Below, piece after piece: positions 19,891-27,582 of a DNA stretch of 60,247 nucleotides. Position numbers and translations under genes: made by a program. This stretch comes from Cypionkella sp. (GTDB lineage Bacteria; Pseudomonadota; Alphaproteobacteria; Rhodobacterales; Rhodobacteraceae). The stretch lies in assembly GCF_028290025.1 (NCBI RefSeq), contig NZ_JAQGKQ010000087.1, positions 1-60,247 of the forward strand, in the 5' to 3' direction. The notes under the pieces are model-generated. The model did not search any database, was not told the origin of the DNA, and saw only the letters and a list, made by a program, of their open reading frames with translations. The stretch's first letter is position 1; every line of letters begins with the position of its first letter.

Positions 19891-20640
19891 TTATCCGGCA
19901 ACTGCGCGCAGAGCACGCGCGCGGGCGGCTGGAATCTTAGCGATCTCCACTGCGGTGAACACATGCAGGGTATCTAGCTGGCGATCAATCACCGCATGAT
20001 CGCTGACCCAGCCTGCCATCGCAAGATAGGTGCGCAGCAGTGGTGGTAGGCTTTGCAGGGCCTCACGCAGATCGAAGGCGAAATCCTTCAAGCAGCTGTC
20101 GAAGTGGACGGTTTCCTTAGCTTTTTCCAATGGTCGCCAAGGTGCAGGCGCTAGATGCCCGCGCAACATGGCCAAGGCTTTGGCATGGAGCCGCCAGTCG
20201 GTGCCCTCGAATGATGAGCAGCCAAACAGCAGGCTTACCCGCTGTGCATCGACAATCTGCGCCATTGCGCCCCAAGCCAGCCGCAAAATGTCGGGGTCGT
20301 TCCAATCGGGATCAAGACAGAATCGGCCGAGCTCTAATTTCGCTCCGGCAAAGCTTTCGAGCGCGGCAAGCCCGTAAACCTGCGCCGCATAGCTTTCAGC
20401 CAAGCTCTGCCCCGCGCTAAATGACATCAGCCGATAGCAGCAGACCAGTTTGCCGCTGGCGATATCTTCGACGAGCACATGCTGACACAGCGCGTCAAAA
20501 GCGTCAGCATCGCGGCCTTCGGCACCGACAATGCCGCGACGGACGAGAAAACTGCGGTGCCGCAAGCTTTGCGCGCGGGCGAGGTCGGCGGCATCCAATG
20601 CCAGCCGCACCAGGTATTGACCTTTCACCAGCGGTATCAC
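19891..20640 (-). CDS. olsB: L-ornithine N(alpha)-acyltransferase (OlsB-like)
   Basis: 249-residue GNAT-fold acyltransferase. OlsB transfers a 3-hydroxyacyl chain from ACP to ornithine, giving lyso-ornithine lipid in phosphate-poor membranes. Seen: LRHRSFLVRRG near the N-terminus, HVLVEDIASGKLVCCYRL, LELGRFCLDPDW and LLFGCSSFEGTD, all typical of the hemolysin-like/OlsB group. No olsA acyltransferase lies next to it, unlike many Rhodobacterales. It follows bamE on the same strand, 81 bases downstream. The substrate is inferred from the family. Confidence 0.82.
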   Translation of the reverse strand: MIPLVKGQYLVRLALDAADLARAQSLRHRSFLVRRGIVGAEGRDADAFDALCQHVLVEDIASGKLVCCYRLMSFSAGQSLAESYAAQVYGLAALESFAGAKLELGRFCLDPDWNDPDILRLAWGAMAQIVDAQRVSLLFGCSSFEGTDWRLHAKALAMLRGHLAPAPWRPLEKAKETVHFDSCLKDFAFDLREALQSLPPLLRTYLAMAGWVSDHAVIDRQLDTLHVFTAVEIAKIPAARARALRAVAG

Positions 20641-20721
20641 TTAGGCGAACCTCGCGAAAATCGTCGCTTGTCACATAAACATGCCTGCGCTACCCCGGCG
20701 AAGCAAGCGCAGGAAAAACCG

Positions 20722-21204
20722 TTATCTGAGCAGTTGATCCGCTGTCAAACCACCGACGTTGCCAAACAGCTGCTGCAAAATGCCGGCGGCTTTGACATTA
20801 TCCTTGGTGACACGCCGAGACAGCGGCACGATCTGGCCCTTCTCAAGCCCAAACCGTTCAATATTCTCAACAATGCCCGCTTCGGTGAAGCTGATCGCCA
20901 CCACCTCGCGGGTGATCTCTTTCGGCGGCAACGCGCCGTAGGTTTGGAAACGGCTTTCGACGTAGTACCAACCGACATCGTTCAGCAAACCAGAGGCCGA
21001 GGGTCGCCCGACTTTGGTTGCCACGGTTTCGCGGTTGTCGGTGCCGACTGCAATCAGCGCCAATTCTTCATCGGTAGGGATGTATCCGTGATCCCGCACG
21101 ATCGGCGAGCAGGCGGCGACGAGCACCACCGTCATGACAATCACCCAAGCGCGAAGGTGGCCGCCAGTGGCGATCCGCGTCGATTTACCGAAAAGCTGCG
21201 CCAT
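20722..21204 (-). CDS. bamE: Outer membrane protein assembly factor BamE (SmpA/OmlA)
   Basis: Small outer-membrane lipoprotein of about 160 residues that stabilises the BAM complex. A hydrophobic signal runs into the lipobox VLVAACSP, so Cys is at about residue 32. The BamE fold is shown by TDEELALIAVGTDNRETVATK, VGRPSASGLLNDVGWYYVES and KEITREVVAISF. The ATG at 21204 follows GAGGG; the frame is open further up. It is divergent from yceD across a 320-base gap and precedes olsB. Confidence 0.88.
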   Translation of the reverse strand: MAQLFGKSTRIATGGHLRAWVIVMTVVLVAACSPIVRDHGYIPTDEELALIAVGTDNRETVATKVGRPSASGLLNDVGWYYVESRFQTYGALPPKEITREVVAISFTEAGIVENIERFGLEKGQIVPLSRRVTKDNVKAAGILQQLFGNVGGLTADQLLR

Positions 21205-21525
21205 TGTGCCCTCATCATCGTGGTCTTGCGCCATCCGCCGCCCCACCTTAGCCTTGCACCTGTCCGTTTGGGCCAGTATCGCAAGACAAAGGCGGCGGTT
21301 GCCAAGGCCCGTTGCTTTCGGCTTACAGAAGGAAGCGGCTCTGTTCAAGAATGGAACGCGGATTGGGTCTATAACGCCACCGAAAACATGGACCTAGACG
21401 TTGCCGACGACACAGGTTGTATGGAAACGAAAATTAAGGCCACACAAAAGGCCGCAGAAAAACACTGGCCTAACTGCGAAAGTTTAGCGAGATTGCCTTA
21501 CGAACCAGGCAAAGGGGATATCAAA
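21205..21525. other. Divergent promoter region, bamE / yceD
   Basis: About 320 bases between the divergent starts of bamE and yceD. It should contain both promoters. I found no further gene, RNA or strong palindrome. The 400-base open frame running through from the left is not protein-like until the yceD ATG. Confidence 0.5.
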
Positions 21526-22098
21526 ATGACTGATGCGACAGCTTCCAATCCGGCCCTGCCCCGCCAGCCCTACCGTTCCTCGCTGGTGTCTGGCCGCAAG
21601 ACCGTGCGCTTTACCTTCGCACCTGACGTGGCGGAGCGACGCCTGATTGCAGCGGCACTCGACCTAATTGACCTGCCGGAGTTTACCTATAAGGGCGAAC
21701 TCTCTCCCGCGGGCCGTGCTGACGTGGTGCTGCGGGCCGATCTGTCTGCACTGGTTGTGCAGCCCTGCTCGGTCACGCTTGCCCCGGTGCACAGCCGCTT
21801 GGCCGACACCACAGAGCGTCGCTATGCGCAGGAATTCGCCGAATCCAGTGCTGATGAGTTGGAAATCCCCGATGAAGATATCGAGGCTCTGCCCGAGGTA
21901 ATTGACGTGGCCGCCGTGGCAATCGAAGCACTGGCCCTCGCCTTGCCGCTGTATCCACGTGCGCGCGGTGCCGAGTTTACGGAAGCCGCCTTCGCCGCAC
22001 CCGGCGTAACGCCTCTGAAATCGGAAGATTTGAAACCGTTCGCTGGGTTGGCCGCCTTGGCATCGAAGCTGAAAAAGCCTGAGGAACCCGAGGCATAG
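21526..22098 (+). CDS. yceD: YceD/DUF177 family protein
   Basis: 190-residue DUF177 (YceD, large-ribosomal-RNA-accumulation) protein, almost always encoded just upstream of rpmF. Seen: C-terminal half acidic with VTLAPVHSRLADTTERRYA, then PDEDIEALPEVIDVAAVAIE, and ALALPLYPRARGAEF matching the conserved PLxPR block. The start ATG at 21526 has AAAGGGG upstream; a much longer frame reaches back to 20479 but is antisense to bamE and olsB. It is followed 162 bases later by rpmF, so a promoter for rpmF may lie in that gap. Confidence 0.88.
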   Translation: MTDATASNPALPRQPYRSSLVSGRKTVRFTFAPDVAERRLIAAALDLIDLPEFTYKGELSPAGRADVVLRADLSALVVQPCSVTLAPVHSRLADTTERRYAQEFAESSADELEIPDEDIEALPEVIDVAAVAIEALALALPLYPRARGAEFTEAAFAAPGVTPLKSEDLKPFAGLAALASKLKKPEEPEA

Positions 22099-22260
22099 CC
22101 GCTGCGCTGCATGATTGCAGAATGGGGCTTGCGCGTGGCGGGAATCTCACTATGTTCCGCGCCTCAATAGGGGCTTTGTTGCGCGGTCGTTCTATGTGTA
22201 TCAAGACTCTGAAATCAAAGTAAAATCCGGGGCCAGTCCCCCACTATCCGAGGTCGTGAC

Positions 22261-22464
22261 ATGGCTGTCCCGCAGAACCGCACCACCAGTTCCAAGCGCA
22301 ATATGCGTCGCTCGCATGACGCATTGGTTGCTGGCAACCCGCAAGATTGCACCAACTGCGGCGAGTTGAAACGCCCGCACCACGTGTGCCCTTCTTGTGG
22401 CCATTACGATGCCCGCGAAGTCGTGGCTACCAAAGCTGTCGAAGTTGACGAGGACGCGGCGTAA
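22261..22464 (+). CDS. rpmF: 50S ribosomal protein L32
   Basis: 67-residue L32 with the typical N-terminus [20 protein letters not shown] and four cysteines arranged as CTNCG and CPSCG around a short linker, the zinc-ribbon form. GAGGTCGTGAC precedes the ATG. It sits in the conserved yceD-rpmF-plsX-fabH order, linking ribosome supply with phospholipid synthesis. Confidence 0.96.
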   Translation: MAVPQNRTTSSKRNMRRSHDALVAGNPQDCTNCGELKRPHHVCPSCGHYDAREVVATKAVEVDEDAA

Positions 22465-22491
22465 GCCGCCCCTAGCCCTGCTTAGCACCCC

Positions 22492-23613
22492 GTGGCAACC
22501 GGAACAGATACTCCGTCTGACGTAACTGGACCGGGCATTGGTGCAAGCCGCATCGTCATTTCTATTGACGCGATGGGATCGGATCGCGGACCGGGGGCTG
22601 TTGTCGCCGGTCTTGTGCTGTCTGCTGTCAGTTTACCGGATGCAGCATTCCTGCTGCACGGTGATTCTGCGGTGCTGTCGCCGCTGTTAGCGCGCCATCC
22701 TGATTTGGCTGACCGTGTTACATTGCGCCATACTGACCGTGTGGTGACGATGAACGATAAGCCAAGTCAAGTGATGCGCCACGGCGAAGGCACCTCAATG
22801 TGGTCGTGCATTGATGCGGTGAAGAATGGTGAGGCAACTGTTGCGGTGTCGTGCGGCAATACCGGGGCTTTGATGGCTGTTGCGATGATCCGCCTGCGCA
22901 AGCTGCCCGGCGTCAATCGTCCGGCGATTGCCTGCATGTGGCCCTCGCGCAATCCCGGTGGCTTTAACGTGATGCTGGATGTCGGCGCGGATATCAAAGC
23001 TGAAGCCGCCGACCTTATCCAATATGCCGCGATGGGCGCCTCTTATGCGCGCAACGGTATGAAGCTGACCCGGCCTCGAGTCGGTTTGCTGAACGTCGGC
23101 ACCGAAGAACACAAAGGCCGCGCCGAGTTGAAAGAAGCCAACGAGCAGTTGGCTTTGGCGGCTGAAGCTGGCGATTATGATTATGTCGGCTTTGTCGAGG
23201 GTGGCGATTTGCCCTCGGACCGCGTCGATGTGATCGTATCCGATGGCTTCACCGGCAATATCGCGCTGAAAACCGCTGAAGGCACCGCCAAGCTGATCTC
23301 CGACTTTATGAAAGAGGCGTTCAACGCTGGCATCTTGTCGAAGTTCGCGGCGCTTCTCGCGCTGAACTCACTGAAGCGTCTGCAACGTCGGATGGACCCG
23401 CGCCGGGTCAATGGCGGGATCTTTCTCGGGCTGAACGGCACCGTGATCAAGTCGCATGGCTCTGCCGATGAAACGGGCGTCGCTGCAGCGATCAGTCTCG
23501 CTTACCAGCTGTCCAGCGCGGGCTTTCTTGAACGGCTTGCAGCGCGGGTTGCATCGACGGGCCGCGCGGGGCAGGATGCTGTGGTGGATGCAGAAGGTAA
23601 ATCCAGCGAATGA
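22492..23613 (+). CDS. plsX: Phosphate acyltransferase PlsX
   Basis: Makes acyl-phosphate from acyl-ACP for glycerol-3-phosphate acylation by PlsY; peripheral membrane enzyme. 373 residues with ISIDAMGSDRGPGAVVAG at about residue 25, AVSCGNTGALMAVAMIRL and VSDGFTGNIALKTAEGTAK. The GTG at 22492 lies 27 bases after rpmF without an obvious ribosome site, so the exact start is uncertain. The stop overlaps the fabH start (ATGA at 23610). Confidence 0.94.
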   Translation: MATGTDTPSDVTGPGIGASRIVISIDAMGSDRGPGAVVAGLVLSAVSLPDAAFLLHGDSAVLSPLLARHPDLADRVTLRHTDRVVTMNDKPSQVMRHGEGTSMWSCIDAVKNGEATVAVSCGNTGALMAVAMIRLRKLPGVNRPAIACMWPSRNPGGFNVMLDVGADIKAEAADLIQYAAMGASYARNGMKLTRPRVGLLNVGTEEHKGRAELKEANEQLALAAEAGDYDYVGFVEGGDLPSDRVDVIVSDGFTGNIALKTAEGTAKLISDFMKEAFNAGILSKFAALLALNSLKRLQRRMDPRRVNGGIFLGLNGTVIKSHGSADETGVAAAISLAYQLSSAGFLERLAARVASTGRAGQDAVVDAEGKSSE

Positions 23614-24581
23614 CAATACGAGCCGTGGTGACGGGCGTCGGGCATTATTTGCCGGACCGCATCGTGCCCAATACCGAACTTGAAGCCTTGGTTGAAACCA
23701 CTGACGAATGGATCAAGACCCGCTCGGGAATCGAACGTCGTCATTACGTAGCCGAAGGTCAGACCACCGCTGATCTTGGCACGCGCGCAGCACTGGCCGC
23801 GCTGGCAGATGCCGGGTTGGAGGCTGCTGATATAGACGCGATTATCGTCGCAACTTCCACCGCCGATTTTACCTTCCCGTCGGCCGCTACGATGATTCAG
23901 GCCAACATAGGCATGAACAAAGGTTTTGCCTTTGATGTGCAAGCCGTCTGCGCTGGCTTTGTGTTTGCGCTGACCAATGCCAATGCGCTGATCCTGACAG
24001 GCCAAGCCCGCCGCGTGTTGGTGATCGGGGCTGAGACGTTCAGTCGCTTGATGGATTGGAAAGATCGTTCCACCTGCGTGCTGTTTGGCGACGGCGCGGG
24101 CGCTCTGGTGCTGGAAATTGCCGAGGGTACGGGCGACAATAGCGATCGCGGCATTCTTGCGTCCGATCTGAATTCCGATGGGCGCTATGGCAACTTGCTT
24201 TACGTTGACGGTGGTAGTTCAACCGGCAGCACCGGCTATCTGCGGATGGAGGGCAAAGAAGTTTTCCGCCACGCCGTCGAAAAGCTCGCTGAAACCGCCC
24301 ACACCGCACTGGGTAAGATTGGCCTTACCGGCGATGATGTCGATTGGATCGTGCCGCATCAGGCGAATATCCGCATCATCGAAGCCACCGCGAAACGTAT
24401 GCGAGTGCCGATGGATCGCGTCGTGGTGACGGTGCAAGACCACGGTAACACCTCGGCTGCATCGATTCCTTTAGCGCTGTCGGTTGGCAAGGCGCGCGGG
24501 CAAATCAAGCGGGGCGATCTGCTAGTTACAGAGGCAATCGGCGGCGGTTTGGCGTGGGGCTCGGTAGTTCTGCGTTGGTAA
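23610..24581 (+). CDS. fabH: 3-oxoacyl-ACP synthase III
   Basis: Initiates fatty-acid synthesis by condensing acetyl-CoA with malonyl-ACP. 323 residues; the catalytic triad is visible as Cys in VCAGFVFAL (about 113), His in WIVPHQANIRI (about 250) and Asn in QDHGNTSAASIP (about 280). N-terminal GVGHYLPDRIVPNTELE and TRSGIERRHYV are standard. It is translationally coupled to plsX. A terminator-like hairpin begins at its stop codon. Confidence 0.96.
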   Translation: MTIRAVVTGVGHYLPDRIVPNTELEALVETTDEWIKTRSGIERRHYVAEGQTTADLGTRAALAALADAGLEAADIDAIIVATSTADFTFPSAATMIQANIGMNKGFAFDVQAVCAGFVFALTNANALILTGQARRVLVIGAETFSRLMDWKDRSTCVLFGDGAGALVLEIAEGTGDNSDRGILASDLNSDGRYGNLLYVDGGSSTGSTGYLRMEGKEVFRHAVEKLAETAHTALGKIGLTGDDVDWIVPHQANIRIIEATAKRMRVPMDRVVVTVQDHGNTSAASIPLALSVGKARGQIKRGDLLVTEAIGGGLAWGSVVLRW

Positions 24582-24600
24582 GGCGCTGAAATGCGCTTTT
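24580..24600 (+). terminator. Terminator after fabH
   Basis: AAGGCGC (24580-24586), loop TGAAAT, GCGCTTT (24593-24599) with a trailing T. The stem overlaps the fabH stop codon. It separates the yceD-fabH group from ihfA. Confidence 0.55.
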
Positions 24601-24680
24601 AAGAACGTCTGCCAAGCCACTGTTATTGACTCGCAATTCGAGAAGACGCATCGTGCCCAAAATAACCCTGGGGGGATATG

Positions 24681-24980
24681 ATGAGCGAGAAGACCTTAAC
24701 GCGTATGGATCTGTCCGAAGCCGTGTTCCACGAAGTGGGCCTTAGCCGCAATGAATCGTCAGAGCTGGTCGAGGCGGTGTTGCAGCATATGTCTGATGCT
24801 TTGGCATCAGGTGAGACGGTGAAAATTTCGTCCTTCGGCACATTCTCGGTGCGGGACAAGACGGCGCGCGTTGGCCGCAATCCGAAAACCGGCGACGAGG
24901 TTCCGATCTCGCCGCGCCGTGTGCTCACCTTCCGCCCCTCGCATTTGATGAAAGACCGCGTGGCGGCTGGCAAGAAGTAA
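24681..24980 (+). CDS. ihfA: Integration host factor subunit alpha
   Basis: About 99 residues; DNA-bending nucleoid protein acting with IhfB. The HU/IHF fold is clear: [31 protein letters not shown] and the beta-arm [17 protein letters not shown] with the intercalating Pro. Two adjacent ATGs (24678, 24681) are possible; GGGGGG lies better spaced for the second. It is followed 12 bases later by the MerR gene, the conserved neighbour in alphaproteobacteria. Confidence 0.95.
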   Translation: MSEKTLTRMDLSEAVFHEVGLSRNESSELVEAVLQHMSDALASGETVKISSFGTFSVRDKTARVGRNPKTGDEVPISPRRVLTFRPSHLMKDRVAAGKK

Positions 24981-24992
24981 GGGTTGAAGCGG

Positions 24993-25781
24993 ATGGACAA
25001 GTCGCCAGACGCCTTCCGCACCATTTCCGAGGTGGCTGATGAGCTGGAAACCCCAGCGCACGTGCTACGGTTTTGGGAAAGTCGTTTTCCGCAGATACGT
25101 CCGGTAAAGCGGGCGGGTGGGCGGCGCTATTACCGTCCCGCCGATGTAGCGTTGCTGACGGGTATCAAGCGCCTGCTGCATGATGAGGGTCTTACAATTC
25201 GCGGCGTGCAAAAAATCTTGCGCGAACAAGGCGTTCGGCATGTGGCTGGCCTGTCCGGCCAACCGGTACCCGACGATATCGACATGGACGCGGAGGCAGC
25301 TTTGGAAGCCGCGCTTGCGGCAAACTTTGGCCTGCGCGATGAGCTTGATCTGCCGCCCGAAAAAGCCACCACCGCAACGATCGTGGCGCTGGAAACCGCC
25401 CTGCGTCGCAGCGATCCGAAACCGGAACATTTGCCTACGCCCGAGCCCAGCTTTAACTTTGCCGATCTGGTGGAAGATGCGGTTCAGCCCGCCGAATTGG
25501 ATGCAGGGTTGGATTTCGTCGAAACAGAAATCGAAATCGCCGATATTGTAAGCTTTAGGCACGCGGTACCTACAGACGAAACCCTCGCACCTACGACACT
25601 AGGCAAGACGCTGCCCGCAAAAACGCCTTTGTGGCCTGCCGATGCACCGCTGATCCAACGATTGCGCGCCCTGCCCACCCATAGCCTGCAAGATCGCCAA
25701 ACCGATCTGCACCAGTTGCGCGCCCGGCTGGTTTCCCTGCGCGCACGTTTGCAAGCGCCGCCAAACTACGCCGCAATATAG
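24993..25781 (+). CDS. MerR family transcriptional regulator
   Basis: 262 residues. The N-terminal winged helix is [20 protein letters not shown] (about 8-27), then [20 protein letters not shown] and [20 protein letters not shown]. The central part is acidic and low-complexity and gives no known ligand domain; no Cys-rich metal site is visible. This type is the standard partner downstream of ihfA, with unknown ligand. The ATG at 24993 is preferred over the TTG at 24984, which lies only a base from AAGGG. Confidence 0.85.
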   Translation: MDKSPDAFRTISEVADELETPAHVLRFWESRFPQIRPVKRAGGRRYYRPADVALLTGIKRLLHDEGLTIRGVQKILREQGVRHVAGLSGQPVPDDIDMDAEAALEAALAANFGLRDELDLPPEKATTATIVALETALRRSDPKPEHLPTPEPSFNFADLVEDAVQPAELDAGLDFVETEIEIADIVSFRHAVPTDETLAPTTLGKTLPAKTPLWPADAPLIQRLRALPTHSLQDRQTDLHQLRARLVSLRARLQAPPNYAAI

Positions 25782-25844
25782 CATTGATCGCCTTGCGCTT
25801 TCCTGCTTGCTCCCGCGCGGAATATCAGTATGAAGACCGCGTGT

Positions 25845-25922
25845 CGGGCCATAGCGCAGCCTGGTTAGCGCGTCCGTCTGGGGGGCGGAAGGTCGAGAGT
25901 TCAAATCTCTCTGGCCCGACCA
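25845..25922 (+). tRNA. tRNA-Pro (anticodon GGG)
   Basis: Acceptor arms CGGGCCA (25845-25851) and TGGCCCG (25912-25918) pair fully, followed by discriminator A and an encoded CCA. D-arm GCGC/GCGC and anticodon loop CTGGGGG give anticodon GGG. The T-arm carries the standard GTTCAAATC loop. It reads proline CCC/CCU codons. A strong hairpin with a T-run follows. Confidence 0.96.
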
Positions 25923-25932
25923 AAATCGAAAC

Positions 25933-25970
25933 CGCCCGCCTGCCATTGAGCAGCGCGGGCGTTTTCGTTT
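25933..25970 (+). terminator. Terminator after tRNA-Pro
   Basis: CGCCCGC-CTGC, loop CATTGA, GCAG-C-GCGGGCG (25933-25961) with one bulged C, followed by TTTTCGTTT. A classic rho-independent terminator for the tRNA. Confidence 0.8.
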
Positions 25971-26015
25971 CCGAGGCGATGTGTGCGATAGACTGTGCGG
26001 ATTAAAGGATAAGCG

Positions 26016-27098
26016 ATGAGCCAACCCGGCGTGCTACCTGCCCAACGCTTGCGCGGCCTGATCGCCTCGGGTGCCATCGCGGCCAGCCCTGCGATTATCC
26101 CTGAGCAAATCCAGCCCGCCAGCCTCGATCTGCGCTTAGGCCACATCGCCTACCGCGTCCGCGCCTCATTCCTGATCGGTAAGGGTCGCAAAGCCTCCGA
26201 CCGCATCGCCGAATTTGAGATGCACCAGATTGATCTGACGCAAGGTGCGGTGCTCGAAAAGGGCTGCGTTTATGTGATCCCGCTGATGGAGAGCCTCGCC
26301 CTGCCCCAAGGCATCACCGCCGTTGCCAATGCCAAATCCTCCACCGGCAGGCTCGATCTGCTCACCCGCCTGATCACCGACGGAGGCACTGAATTTGACC
26401 GCATCGCGGAAGCCTACCACGGTCCGCTTTACGCCGAGGTCTGCCCGAAATCGTTCTCGGTGCTGGTCCGCGCGGGTCAACGCCTAAACCAAATCCGCTT
26501 CCGTCAGGGCCAAGCGGTGCTGTCGGACGCGGAACTTACGGCGCTGAACGCCCAAGAACCGCTTGTCTCCGGTGAGGCTCTTATTTCCGAGGGTCTCGGC
26601 TTCTCCGTCGATCTGAAACCCGCAAATGGTGATCTCGTCGGCTACCGCGCTAAACCGCATACCGGCGTTGTTGATCTCGACAAGATCGGCCACTACCAAG
26701 CCTCTGAGTTTTGGGAGGAAATCCATTCCCAAAACGGCCGCATCATCCTAGACCCCGGCGCGTTCTATATCCTCGTGTCCCGCGAAGCCGTCACCATCCC
26801 CCCCGATTACGCCGCTGAAATGGCCCCATTCCTCGCCATGGTCGGCGAATTCCGCGTGCATTATGCAGGCTTCTTCGACCCCGGTTTCGGTCATGCCGAA
26901 GCGGGCGGCGCGGGCAGTCGTGGCGTGCTGGAAGTGCGCTGCCATGAAGCGCCGTTCGTGCTGGAACACGGCCAAATCGTTGGGCGCTTGGTTTATGAGC
27001 GGATGTCTGAACGGCCCGAGACGCTGTATGGCCGCGAGATTGCCTCGAATTACCAAGGCCAAGGGCTGAAACTCGCCAAGCAGTTTCGCACCGAATAG
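26016..27098 (+). CDS. dcd: 2'-deoxycytidine 5'-triphosphate deaminase, long form
   Basis: Cytosolic deamination of dCTP to dUTP for dTTP synthesis. At 360 residues it is nearly twice the roughly 190-residue enterobacterial Dcd. The first half carries the dUTPase-like core: QPASLDLRLGHIAYRVRA, GITAVANAKSSTGRLDLLTR and TEFDRIAEAYHGPLYAEV. The second half repeats the fold with RIILDPGAFYILVSREAVTI, VGEFRVHYAGFFDPGFGHA and RGVLEVRCHEAPF. A fused pair of trimer-type subunits is therefore likely. RBS GGATAAGCG precedes the ATG. Confidence 0.9.
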   Translation: MSQPGVLPAQRLRGLIASGAIAASPAIIPEQIQPASLDLRLGHIAYRVRASFLIGKGRKASDRIAEFEMHQIDLTQGAVLEKGCVYVIPLMESLALPQGITAVANAKSSTGRLDLLTRLITDGGTEFDRIAEAYHGPLYAEVCPKSFSVLVRAGQRLNQIRFRQGQAVLSDAELTALNAQEPLVSGEALISEGLGFSVDLKPANGDLVGYRAKPHTGVVDLDKIGHYQASEFWEEIHSQNGRIILDPGAFYILVSREAVTIPPDYAAEMAPFLAMVGEFRVHYAGFFDPGFGHAEAGGAGSRGVLEVRCHEAPFVLEHGQIVGRLVYERMSERPETLYGREIASNYQGQGLKLAKQFRTE

Positions 27099-27194
27099 CG
27101 CGCCACGGCGCAGATCACCCTTTAGATGCCGCGAACAGGCATGGCTGCGGCTCGGATGCGACCTAAAATCCGTATATAATGCAACGAGGTGCGC

Positions 27195-27572
27195 ATGATG
27201 GCTGCGGTCATGGTCGATCAATCCGACCTGCAAACCGAAACTTGGACCGATCCTGTCCGTGGCAGCGTTCGTTGGAAAACCCTGATTTCCGGCGATGTGA
27301 CCGCGACGGATACGCTTGTCTGCGGCATCGCCATTATGTCCCCCGGCGACACCTTTGCACTGCACAGCCATCCACAGCCCGAGCTTTATTTTGGGCTTGA
27401 AGGCGAGGTTGATGTTCAGATCAACGGCACTGCCCATCGTCTGAAACCCGGCGTCGCTCTTTTCATTCCCGGCGATGCCGTGCATGGAGTGCTTGCCGCC
27501 GATCAGCCGGTGCGCTGGTTCTACACCTTCGCCGCCAATGCCTTCCCCCACATCGCCTTTACGTTTGCCTAG
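27195..27572 (+). CDS. Cupin domain protein upstream of the corrinoid activator
   Basis: 125-residue single-domain cupin. Motif 1 is HSHPQPELYFGLEGEVDV (metal His/His/Glu) and motif 2 is FIPGDAVHGVLA with the third His. The start at 27195 has GAGG six bases before it. The next gene, a RACE-type corrinoid activator, begins 11 bases after the stop, so they form an operon. Its function is unknown; a role in demethylation of a methylated osmolyte is only inferred from this neighbour. Confidence 0.78.
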   Translation: MMAAVMVDQSDLQTETWTDPVRGSVRWKTLISGDVTATDTLVCGIAIMSPGDTFALHSHPQPELYFGLEGEVDVQINGTAHRLKPGVALFIPGDAVHGVLAADQPVRWFYTFAANAFPHIAFTFA

Positions 27573-27582
27573 CGAGGACACC

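Noticed and set aside
20479..21525. N-terminal extension of the yceD frame
   Set aside because: It is antisense to bamE and olsB; the real yceD start is the ATG at 21526 with AAAGGGG upstream.
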